A DNA stretch of 32,151 nt, taken from positions 1 through 32,151 of the forward strand of contig JARIEY010000015.1 of NCBI GenBank assembly GCA_031127085.1, read 5' to 3'. Shown piece by piece: positions 16,892 to 23,038 of the stretch. This DNA is from Gemmatimonadota bacterium (GTDB lineage: Bacteria; Gemmatimonadota; Gemmatimonadetes; Gemmatimonadales; Gemmatimonadaceae). The first letter of the stretch is position 1. Each line of letters begins with the position of its first letter. Made by a program: the position numbers and the translations under genes. The notes beneath the pieces were generated by a model that saw only the letters and a program-made list of their open reading frames with translations, was not told the origin of the DNA and searched no databases.

Positions 16892-18315
16892 TGCCGCACC
16901 GCGCCCCCGGACGCGCCGTATCCCGCGCAAGATGTGGCATCGCATGCGCCGTGCTCGTGGCGGCGTATGCGGGCGCGTGCGCGTCGCCGGGAGCCCCACC
17001 GGGCGGTCCGCAGGACAAGGCCGTGCCCGTGATTCTCAAGGTGGAGCCCGAGTCCGGGGCGATCAACGTGAAGGCCAAGAGCGTGATCGTCCGCTTCAAC
17101 GAGGTGGTGAGCGAGCGGCCGCGGGTGGGCAACTCGCTGGCCGATATCGTGGTGCTCTCGCCGTCGGACGGGGCGGCACGTGTGGACTGGAATCGTTCCA
17201 GCATTACCGTGCGACCACGCAAGGGATTTCGCCCGAACACCGCCTACTCGCTGACCATCATGCCGGGGCTCGCCGATCTCGCCGGCAACCCCACGACGAA
17301 GGCGCGGACGTTCGTGTTCGGCACGGGCGCCACCATCCCGCGCGGCGTGGTGGCGGGCGCCGTGTTCGACTGGACGACGCTCAAGCCGGCGAGTGACGCG
17401 CACGTGGAGGCACGACTCGGCGGGGACACCACGTTCAGGTGGATCGCGCGAGCCGATACCCTGGGATGGTACAAGCTCCCGTTCATGCCGCCCGGCAGCT
17501 ACATCGTGCGCTCGTTCATCGATGCCAACACCAATGGCAAGCTCGAGCCACGAGAACTCTGGGACAGCGTGACCGTGGGCGTCACCGACTCGATGCGCGT
17601 CGATATGTACGCCTTCACGCACGACACGCTCGGGCCGCGCGTGGTGGGCGCTGACGTCAAGGACTCGGTGACGCTGCGACTCACGTTTGATCGGCCGCTG
17701 GTGCTGAATCCGCAGCTCACGGCGCAGCAGGTGGAAGTACGGCGCGCCGATTCCAGCCTGGTGCGCGTGCTCTCGGTCACGCGCGCCGCGCTCTTCGACT
17801 CGCTGGCGCGCGTGCGCGAGGCGGCGGCCAAGGATTCCGCGCAACGCGCCGACACCAGCGCGGCCGGTCGCACGGCGCGCGCGCGCGCCGACACCGCGCG
17901 GATGATGGCGCAGCGCGACTCCATCGAACGCGCACGCATCGAGGCCCGCCGGGCATCGCGCGACACGGTGCCCAAGATTCCGCCGCCGGTCCCCACGCGG
18001 ATGGCGATTGCGTCGGAATACATCGCCGTGCTCGAAGAGCCGCTCGTACCGGGGTCGTATCGGGTCACGGTGAAGGACGCGGTCAACCCTTCGCTCGCCA
18101 AACGCACGAGCGAGCGGACCTTCACCAAGGCGAAGTCGGCGGAGAAGAAGGGCGACGCCGACAAGAAGGTAGAGGGCGACGCGAAGGCGGCGCAGCCGGC
18201 CGCCAAGCCCGCCGTCGTGCCACCGGCACCCAAGCCGGATCCCTCCGCGCCGGCCGCCAAGCCCGCCGTCGTTCCGCCGGCCGCGATGCCGCCGGTCAAG
18301 CCGCCGGCCAAATGA
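16891..18315 (+). CDS. Ig-like (Big_5-type) domain lipoprotein
   Basis: 474 residues. A lipoprotein signal is present, with the lipidated Cys at C30 in AYAGACASPG. The mature start SPGAPPGGPQDK followed by a Ser/Gly/Asn-rich NVKAKSVIVRFNEVV strand set is characteristic of Ig-like lipoproteins of the FCB group. There is one Ig-like domain at about 45-140, then a carboxypeptidase-regulatory-like beta region (SYIVRSFIDANTNGKLEPRE), an Ala/Arg/Asp-rich helical linker near 315-360, and a low-complexity AAKPAVVPPA repeat tail. The start at 16891 overlaps the valS stop; an earlier start in the same frame lies inside valS and is rejected. It is probably an envelope protein of unknown role. Position between valS and selA suggests operon membership, not shared function. 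Confidence 0.85.
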   Translation: MPHRAPGRAVSRARCGIACAVLVAAYAGACASPGAPPGGPQDKAVPVILKVEPESGAINVKAKSVIVRFNEVVSERPRVGNSLADIVVLSPSDGAARVDWNRSSITVRPRKGFRPNTAYSLTIMPGLADLAGNPTTKARTFVFGTGATIPRGVVAGAVFDWTTLKPASDAHVEARLGGDTTFRWIARADTLGWYKLPFMPPGSYIVRSFIDANTNGKLEPRELWDSVTVGVTDSMRVDMYAFTHDTLGPRVVGADVKDSVTLRLTFDRPLVLNPQLTAQQVEVRRADSSLVRVLSVTRAALFDSLARVREAAAKDSAQRADTSAAGRTARARADTARMMAQRDSIERARIEARRASRDTVPKIPPPVPTRMAIASEYIAVLEEPLVPGSYRVTVKDAVNPSLAKRTSERTFTKAKSAEKKGDADKKVEGDAKAAQPAAKPAVVPPAPKPDPSAPAAKPAVVPPAAMPPVKPPAK

Positions 18316-19742
18316 ACGACCCGCGCCGCGCGCTCCCCTCGATTCACGTCCTGCTCGAGCTGGACGGCGTGCGGACGCTCGCGGAGCAGGTACCGCGCCA
18401 GGTGGTCGCCGAAGCCGTGCGCGCCGCCGTCGCGGCGGCACGCGAGCGACCGGCGGACGCCCCGTCCACGGACGCCGAGTGGAGCGCCGACATCACCGCG
18501 CGGCTGGCGGCGCGCGAGCGGCCCACGCTGCAACCGGTGCTCAATGCCACGGGGGTGGTGCTGCACACCAACCTCGGACGGGCGCCTCTCGCGGCCGCGG
18601 CGATCAACGCCATTGCCGACACTGCCCGCGGCTTCTCGTCGCTCGAGTACGACATGGGCGCCGGGGCGCGCGGTTCGCGCCACGTGCACTGCGCTGCCCT
18701 GCTCTGTGAGCTGACCGGGGCCGAGGATGCGCTCGTCGTGAACAACTGCGCCGCCGCGTTGGTGCTGGCGCTCAACACGCTGGCCGACGGACGCGACGCC
18801 ATCGTGTCGCGCGGCGAGTTGGTGGAGATCGGCGGGTCGTTCCGCGTCCCTGACATTATGGCCAAGAGCGGCGCGCGCCTGGTCGAGGTCGGGACGACCA
18901 ACCGCACGCACGCCGAGGACTACCGCCGCGCGATCTCCGCGCAGACGGGCGCGCTGGTGCGCGTGCACCGCAGCAACTTCACGCTGGACGGTTTCGTCGC
19001 CGCCGTGTCGCCTCGCGACCTCGCGGCGATTGCCGATGCCGCGAAGGTGCCGCTGCTGCACGATTTTGGCAGCGGGCTGATGCTCGACCTCTCGCCGTGG
19101 GGGCTCGCTGGGGAGCCGACGGCGCGCGACGCGGTGGCTGATGGCGCCTCGCTGGTGGTGATGAGCGGCGACAAGCTGCTCGGCGGCCCGCAGGCCGGCA
19201 TCATTTTGGGGCGGGCGGCCCACGTGGACGCACTTCGCCGCAACCCGCTCGCGCGCGCCCTGCGCGTCGACAAGCTGACCCTCGCCGCGCTGCACGCCAC
19301 GCTTCGCCTCTACCGGGAACCCGCGCGCGCCCTGCGCGAGATCCCGGCGCTTGCCATGCTCACCGCATCGGCGGAGTGGGTGCGGCAGCGTGCCGCGGCC
19401 GTGCAGGCTGCGTTGGCTGTGCACGGCGTACCCGCTCGTGTCGTCTCCACCGCAGCGACGGTGGGCGGGGGCGCCTTTCCGTCGTCGCGCATCCCGTCGT
19501 GGGCCGTCGCGCTCGACGAGCAGCCGGCGGTTGTCGATCAGCGCCTGCGCGACGGGGAGCGGCCGGTGGTGGGTCGCATCGCCGATGGCGCGCTGTTGCT
19601 CGACCTGCGGGCCGTCGCGCCGGATGACGACCGAGCGCTGACCGACGCCCTGGCCGCGGCGGTCGCCGGCGGTTCAATGCCCCGCGGTGCGGTGGCCCGC
19701 GGCGCGAGTGAGGACGGGCAGGAGGCGCCGAATGACCGATGA
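18312..19742 (+). CDS. selA: L-seryl-tRNA(Sec) selenium transferase
   Basis: 476 residues. SelA converts seryl-tRNA(Sec) to selenocysteyl-tRNA(Sec) using selenophosphate, as a PLP-dependent decamer. The PLP lysine is K288 in SGDKLLGGPQAGII. VSRGELVEIGGSFR, LVEVGTTNRTH and NATGVVLHTNLGRAPL are the family signatures. At 144-146 the sequence is NNC where the E. coli enzyme has NNN. The start ATG overlaps the lipoprotein stop as ATGA. Downstream gmhB starts inside its last 11 nt. Its usual partner selB, selD and a tRNA-Sec gene are not in this window, which is unusual but common enough across genomes. Selenocysteine use by the organism is inferred, not shown. Confidence 0.95.
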   Translation: MNDPRRALPSIHVLLELDGVRTLAEQVPRQVVAEAVRAAVAAARERPADAPSTDAEWSADITARLAARERPTLQPVLNATGVVLHTNLGRAPLAAAAINAIADTARGFSSLEYDMGAGARGSRHVHCAALLCELTGAEDALVVNNCAAALVLALNTLADGRDAIVSRGELVEIGGSFRVPDIMAKSGARLVEVGTTNRTHAEDYRRAISAQTGALVRVHRSNFTLDGFVAAVSPRDLAAIADAAKVPLLHDFGSGLMLDLSPWGLAGEPTARDAVADGASLVVMSGDKLLGGPQAGIILGRAAHVDALRRNPLARALRVDKLTLAALHATLRLYREPARALREIPALAMLTASAEWVRQRAAAVQAALAVHGVPARVVSTAATVGGGAFPSSRIPSWAVALDEQPAVVDQRLRDGERPVVGRIADGALLLDLRAVAPDDDRALTDALAAAVAGGSMPRGAVARGASEDGQEAPNDR

Positions 19743-20364
19743 CGCACTGGTTAGTGGTCGGCCCGAGGCCACGCCCGCCCAGCGGCGCACGAGCCAGGTG
19801 TTGATGCGCCGCGCCGCCTTTCTCGACCGCGATGGCACACTCATCGTCGATCGGCACTACCTCAAGGATCCCGCGCAGGTGGAACTGGTGCCGCACGCGC
19901 CCAACGCCGTGCGCCGGTTCAACTACGCCTTGATGCCGGTCATCGTCATCACCAATCAGTCAGGCATCGCCCGTGGCCTGCTGTCGGAGGCAGACTACCG
20001 CCAGGCGCGCGCGCGGCTCGACGACTTGCTGGAAGAGCGCGGCGCATTCATCGATGACCACTATCACTGCCCGCACCATCCGGATATTTCGGGGCCGTGC
20101 GAGTGCCGCAAGCCCGGCATAGGGATGTACGAGCAGGCCATCGTCGAGCACCAGATCGACGCCGCGCATTCGGTGTTCATCGGCGACAAGCTGCGCGATC
20201 TGCTCCCGGCCAAGGTGTACGGCGGACGGGGGATTCTGGTGCCATCCCCCGAGACGTCCACGGAGGATGTGGAGGGGACGCTCGCCGCCGGCTTCGAGTT
20301 GGCATCGTCGCTCACCGAGGCGGCCCTGATGGCCACGGACGCCTCGCCGAACCCGGAGACCTGA
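19732..20364 (+). CDS. gmhB: D-glycero-D-manno-heptose 1,7-bisphosphate 7-phosphatase (HAD family)
   Basis: 210-residue HAD phosphatase of the GmhB/HisB-N type that removes the C7 phosphate in ADP-heptose synthesis for lipopolysaccharide. HAD motif I is FLDRDGTLI with D32 and D34, motif II is VITNQSG, motif III lysine K127 is in CRKPGIGM, and motif IV is FIGDKLRD with D152. The zinc loop is CPHHPDISGPCEC, with C113, H115, C123 and C125. The start is ATG at 19732 with GGAGG about 7 nt upstream, and it overlaps the end of selA. A histidinol-phosphatase function is a less likely alternative. Presence suggests an LPS-bearing outer membrane. Confidence 0.85.
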   Translation: MTDDALVSGRPEATPAQRRTSQVLMRRAAFLDRDGTLIVDRHYLKDPAQVELVPHAPNAVRRFNYALMPVIVITNQSGIARGLLSEADYRQARARLDDLLEERGAFIDDHYHCPHHPDISGPCECRKPGIGMYEQAIVEHQIDAAHSVFIGDKLRDLLPAKVYGGRGILVPSPETSTEDVEGTLAAGFELASSLTEAALMATDASPNPET

Positions 20365-20365
20365 C

Positions 20366-21037
20366 GTGCAACGCATCGCGGTGCTCGCCTCGGGTGGCGG
20401 CAGCAACCTGCAAGCCATCCTCGACCATTTGGACGTGCTCGGTGACGCGTCGCCTGCGACGGTGGTCGCGGTCCTCAGCGACCGCACGGGTGCGTACGCG
20501 CTGGAACGCGCGCGGCGGCGTGGGATTTCTGCGGTGCATTTGCCGCGCGCGGCCGGAGAGGGGGCGCTTGAGCAGGCGCTCGTCGCCCACGAGGCCGACC
20601 TCGTGGTGCTGGCCGGCTACCTGCGCCTCATCCCCGCCGCCGTGGTGCGACGCTGGACCGGGCGCCTGGTGAACATTCATCCGTCGTTGTTGCCCGCCTT
20701 TGGCGGCCACGGGATGTACGGTCACCACGTGCACGAGGCCGTGCTCGCCGCCGGCGCGCGGCTGACCGGCGCCACGGTGCACTTCGTGAACGAGCAGTTC
20801 GACCGTGGTGCCATCGTTGCCCAGTGGCCGGTCCCGGTGCACGCCGACGACACGGCAGACACCTTGGCGGAACGCGTCCTGCGAGTGGAACATCGCATCT
20901 ACCCGTGGTGCGTGGCCGCGATCGCCAGCGGCGCCGTGCGCTTAGCGGACGATGGCCGTGTGGTGGGTGCCCTGCCCTATCAGTTCCCGCGCTTCGGCGT
21001 TGAGGGCCCACGCCACCCCTTCGTCCCCGACGCGTAG
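20366..21037 (+). CDS. purN: Phosphoribosylglycinamide formyltransferase
   Basis: 223 residues. PurN transfers the formyl group of 10-formyl-THF to GAR, the third step of purine synthesis. N103 and H105 in RLVNIHPSLLPAF and D146 in NEQFDRGAIVAQ are the catalytic triad by comparison with E. coli PurN (N106, H108, D144). The N-terminal phosphate loop is ASGGGSNLQA. GGHGMYGHHVHEAV is the variant seen in Bacteroidota-type enzymes. The start is GTG at 20366, 1 nt after the gmhB stop, with GGAG upstream. The purH gene that completes the pathway follows 169 nt downstream. Confidence 0.95.
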   Translation: MQRIAVLASGGGSNLQAILDHLDVLGDASPATVVAVLSDRTGAYALERARRRGISAVHLPRAAGEGALEQALVAHEADLVVLAGYLRLIPAAVVRRWTGRLVNIHPSLLPAFGGHGMYGHHVHEAVLAAGARLTGATVHFVNEQFDRGAIVAQWPVPVHADDTADTLAERVLRVEHRIYPWCVAAIASGAVRLADDGRVVGALPYQFPRFGVEGPRHPFVPDA

Positions 21038-21058
21038 CGAGGCAAACGCAGACGCATC

Positions 21059-21079
21059 GCAGGGTGGTCTCCACCCTGC
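21059..21079 (+). promoter_or_regulatory. Perfect 9-bp hairpin between purN and purH
   Basis: GCAGGGTGG at 21059-21067 pairs with CCACCCTGC at 21071-21079 around a TCT loop. No U-tract follows, so it is not a classic terminator. A second small stem, GCATT/AATGC around TCGT, is at 21107-21120. Together they could attenuate or stabilise the purN-purH message. Confidence 0.5.
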
Positions 21080-21136
21080 ATCCGCAGTCGCCGCACACGT
21101 GGTATCGCATTTCGTAATGCAGGTCGCATCGCCGAT

Positions 21137-21203
21137 CGAATCGCAGGTCGCAATCCCAGATCCCCATCCTGAATCGCAATCCGAATTCCCAATCCTCAAT
21201 CGC
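21137..21203 (-). repeat. GATT-family array with alternating 7- and 6-nt units (13-nt period; array 5)
   Basis: On the minus strand, GATT or a one-base variant (GAAT, GATG, GATC, GACC) recurs ten times with spacings alternating 7, 6, 7, 6 and so on. This gives a 13-nt higher-order period such as GATTGAGGATTGG. On the plus (sense) strand it is pyrimidine-rich. It ends 3 nt before the purH start and replaces a Shine-Dalgarno. It is unrelated in sequence to the RGATGGC arrays. Confidence 0.75.
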
Positions 21204-21206
21204 CCC

Positions 21207-22739
21207 ATGCCTCTCGCCCTCCTGAGCGTCTCCGATAAATCGGGGATCGTCGACTTCTCCCGCGGCCTCGTGGCTCGCGGATTCGACCTCGTCTCCACCG
21301 GCGGTACCGCCAAGGCGCTGCGTGATGCCGGGCTCGCCGTGCGCGACCTGAGCGATGTCACTGGCTTCCCCGAGATGCTCGACGGCCGCGTGAAGACGCT
21401 GCACCCCGTGGTGCACGGCGGGCTGCTCGCGCGACGCGACCTCGCCGAGCATATGGCGGTGATTGCCGAGCACGGCATTGCTCCCATCGATGTGGTGGTG
21501 GTCAACCTGTACCCGTTCCGTGAAACGGCGGCCAAGCCGGGGGTCGCGCCAGACGACGTCATCGAACAGATCGACATCGGCGGCCCTTCGATGCTGCGCT
21601 CGGCGGCCAAGAACTTCGCCGCCGTCACGGTGGTCGTGGATCCGGCCGATTATGGCCGCGTGCTCGACGCGCTGAGCGCCGGTGGCGACCAACTGGCCCT
21701 GCGCCGCGAACTGGCCGGCAAGGTCTACGCGCACACCGCGGCGTACGACAGCGCGATCTCGGGCTGGTTCGCGCAACAGGCCGGCGACCGATTCCCCGCG
21801 CGGATGACGCTCGCGTTCGAGCGCGCCCAGACGCTCCGGTACGGCGAGAACCCGCACCAGAGCGCGGCGTTCTACGTCGACGCGCCGGGGGCCGGGCTGT
21901 CGGCGTTGGTGCAAAAGGGCGGCAAGGAACTGAGCTTCAACAACATCCTCGATCTCGAGGGAGCGCTGCTCGCGGTCGATCCCTTCGCTGGCGAATGCGC
22001 CTGCGCGATCGTCAAGCACACCACGCCGTGCGGCCTTGCCACTGGCTCCACGCCGTTGCAGGCGTACCAGAAGGCGTTGGCGTGCGATCCGGTCTCGGCC
22101 TTCGGCTCGATCATCGCGTTCACGATGACCGTGGACGCGGCCGCCGCGCAGGCCATCTCGTCGCTTTTCGTCGAATGCATCGTCGCCCCGTCGTTCACCC
22201 CGGAGGCGGTCGACATCCTCTGCGCCAAGAAGAACCTGCGCGTCCTCGAAGGGCGCGCCGCGGAGCGTGCCGGCGCGCTGGACGTCAAGCGTGTCCGCGG
22301 CGGCGTGCTCGTGCAGGAGAAGGGACCGCCGTCGATTGACGACAGCACCTGGCAGGTGGTGACCAAGCGTCCGCCGACCCACGCCGAGCGCCGCGACCTG
22401 TTGTTCGCGTGGCGCGCGGTGGCCAGCGTGAAGTCCAACGCCATCGTCCTCGCGCGCGACGGCGCGACCATCGGGATTGGGGCCGGCCAGATGTCGCGCG
22501 TCGACGCCGCCTTCCTCGCCGCGCACAAGGCCAAGGGGACGGGGCACCCGACCGCCGGCGCCGCGCTCGGCTCCGATGCGTTCTTCCCCTTCCGTGACAG
22601 CATCGACCACGCCGCATCGGCCGGTATCACTGCCATCGTGCAGCCCGGCGGCTCCGTGCGCGATTCAGAGGTCATTGCCGCGGCGGACGAGCACGGGATT
22701 ACGATGGTGTTTACGGGGCAGAGGCTGTTTAGGCACTAG
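21207..22739 (+). CDS. purH: Bifunctional AICAR transformylase/IMP cyclohydrolase
   Basis: 510 residues, normal length for PurH, which catalyses the last two purine steps. The N-terminal IMP cyclohydrolase (MGS-like) domain starts LALLSVSDKSGIVDF and has LSTGGTAKALRD-type and GGPSMLRSAAKNFAAV motifs. The C-terminal transformylase has RYGENPHQSAAFY, K270-H271 in IVKHTTPCGLATG, and SAFGSIIAF. The start is ATG at 21207, where homologues begin; an upstream in-frame reading to 20952 overlaps purN and carries repeat-derived residues, so it is rejected. It follows a repeat-filled spacer of 169 nt after purN and precedes another repeat-filled spacer. C1 supply from GlyA supports both PurN and PurH. 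Confidence 0.97.
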   Translation: MPLALLSVSDKSGIVDFSRGLVARGFDLVSTGGTAKALRDAGLAVRDLSDVTGFPEMLDGRVKTLHPVVHGGLLARRDLAEHMAVIAEHGIAPIDVVVVNLYPFRETAAKPGVAPDDVIEQIDIGGPSMLRSAAKNFAAVTVVVDPADYGRVLDALSAGGDQLALRRELAGKVYAHTAAYDSAISGWFAQQAGDRFPARMTLAFERAQTLRYGENPHQSAAFYVDAPGAGLSALVQKGGKELSFNNILDLEGALLAVDPFAGECACAIVKHTTPCGLATGSTPLQAYQKALACDPVSAFGSIIAFTMTVDAAAAQAISSLFVECIVAPSFTPEAVDILCAKKNLRVLEGRAAERAGALDVKRVRGGVLVQEKGPPSIDDSTWQVVTKRPPTHAERRDLLFAWRAVASVKSNAIVLARDGATIGIGAGQMSRVDAAFLAAHKAKGTGHPTAGAALGSDAFFPFRDSIDHAASAGITAIVQPGGSVRDSEVIAAADEHGITMVFTGQRLFRH

Positions 22740-22758
22740 TGCGCGCGGCCCCTTTCGA

Positions 22759-22992
22759 GGGAAGGGGAAGGGAGCAGGGTGTGGGAAGGGGAAGGGCAAG
22801 GGAGTTGGACGCGGATGCGGGGGTGGGGGTGGCGGCTCTGCGCGTGAGCGGCAACCCATCTGAACCACCCTCGGCTCGTCGGGTACGAGCGTAGTTGCAT
22901 CGCTGGCAATCCCCCTGCCCCCACACCCTTCCCACACCCTGTTCCCTTCCCCTTCCCAAGAACAGCCCACACCCTGCTCCCTTCCCCTTCCC
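22759..22992. repeat. GGGAAG-family hexamer array with a 24-bp perfect inverted repeat (array 6)
   Basis: The left block (22759-22836) reads in 6-nt units on the plus strand: GGGAAG, GGGAAG, GGAGCA, GGGTGT, then GGGAAG twice and later GGATGC and GGGGGT. The right block (22907-22992) is the same repeat inverted. A 24-nt segment at 22759-22782 is the perfect reverse complement of 22969-22992; 22934-22957 is a near-copy with one difference. Both G-rich blocks have at least four runs of three Gs, so G-quadruplexes are possible on opposite strands. It fills the purH to DUF2723 spacer. Between the blocks is a 6-bp hairpin, GCTCGT/ACGAGC at 22874-22890. Confidence 0.9.
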
Positions 22993-22994
22993 AC

Positions 22995-23000
22995 TATATT
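22995..23000 (+). promoter_or_regulatory. Candidate -10 element for the DUF2723 gene
   Basis: TATATT lies directly after the right arm of the hexamer array and 38 nt before the ATG at 23039. No -35 consensus is present at the usual distance; that position lies inside the repeat. Confidence 0.4.
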
Positions 23001-23038
23001 GAAGGGTTACCCGCTTTCACCCTCCGTCCCGAAGCCCG

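Noticed and set aside
16483-19424. Long minus-strand frames over the Ig-like lipoprotein and selA genes
   Set aside because: Shadow frames of confirmed plus-strand genes with SelA and lipoprotein signatures.
18312-21037. In-frame UGA (selenocysteine) sites near selA
   Set aside because: The genes around selA are intact with normal stops, and no UGA-interrupted homologue was seen in the window.
21059-21079. T-box-like AGGGTGG in the hairpin before purH
   Set aside because: The rest of the T-box antiterminator core (ACCGCG) is missing and purH is not an aminoacylation or amino-acid gene.
20952-21206. Upstream start for purH within the purN gene
   Set aside because: Overlaps purN out of frame and includes array-derived residues; the family N-terminus starts at 21207.
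22665-22994. Minus-strand reading frames with repeated MGRGREQGVG-type peptides
   Set aside because: Translation of the GGGAAG hexamer array; no start signal or homology.
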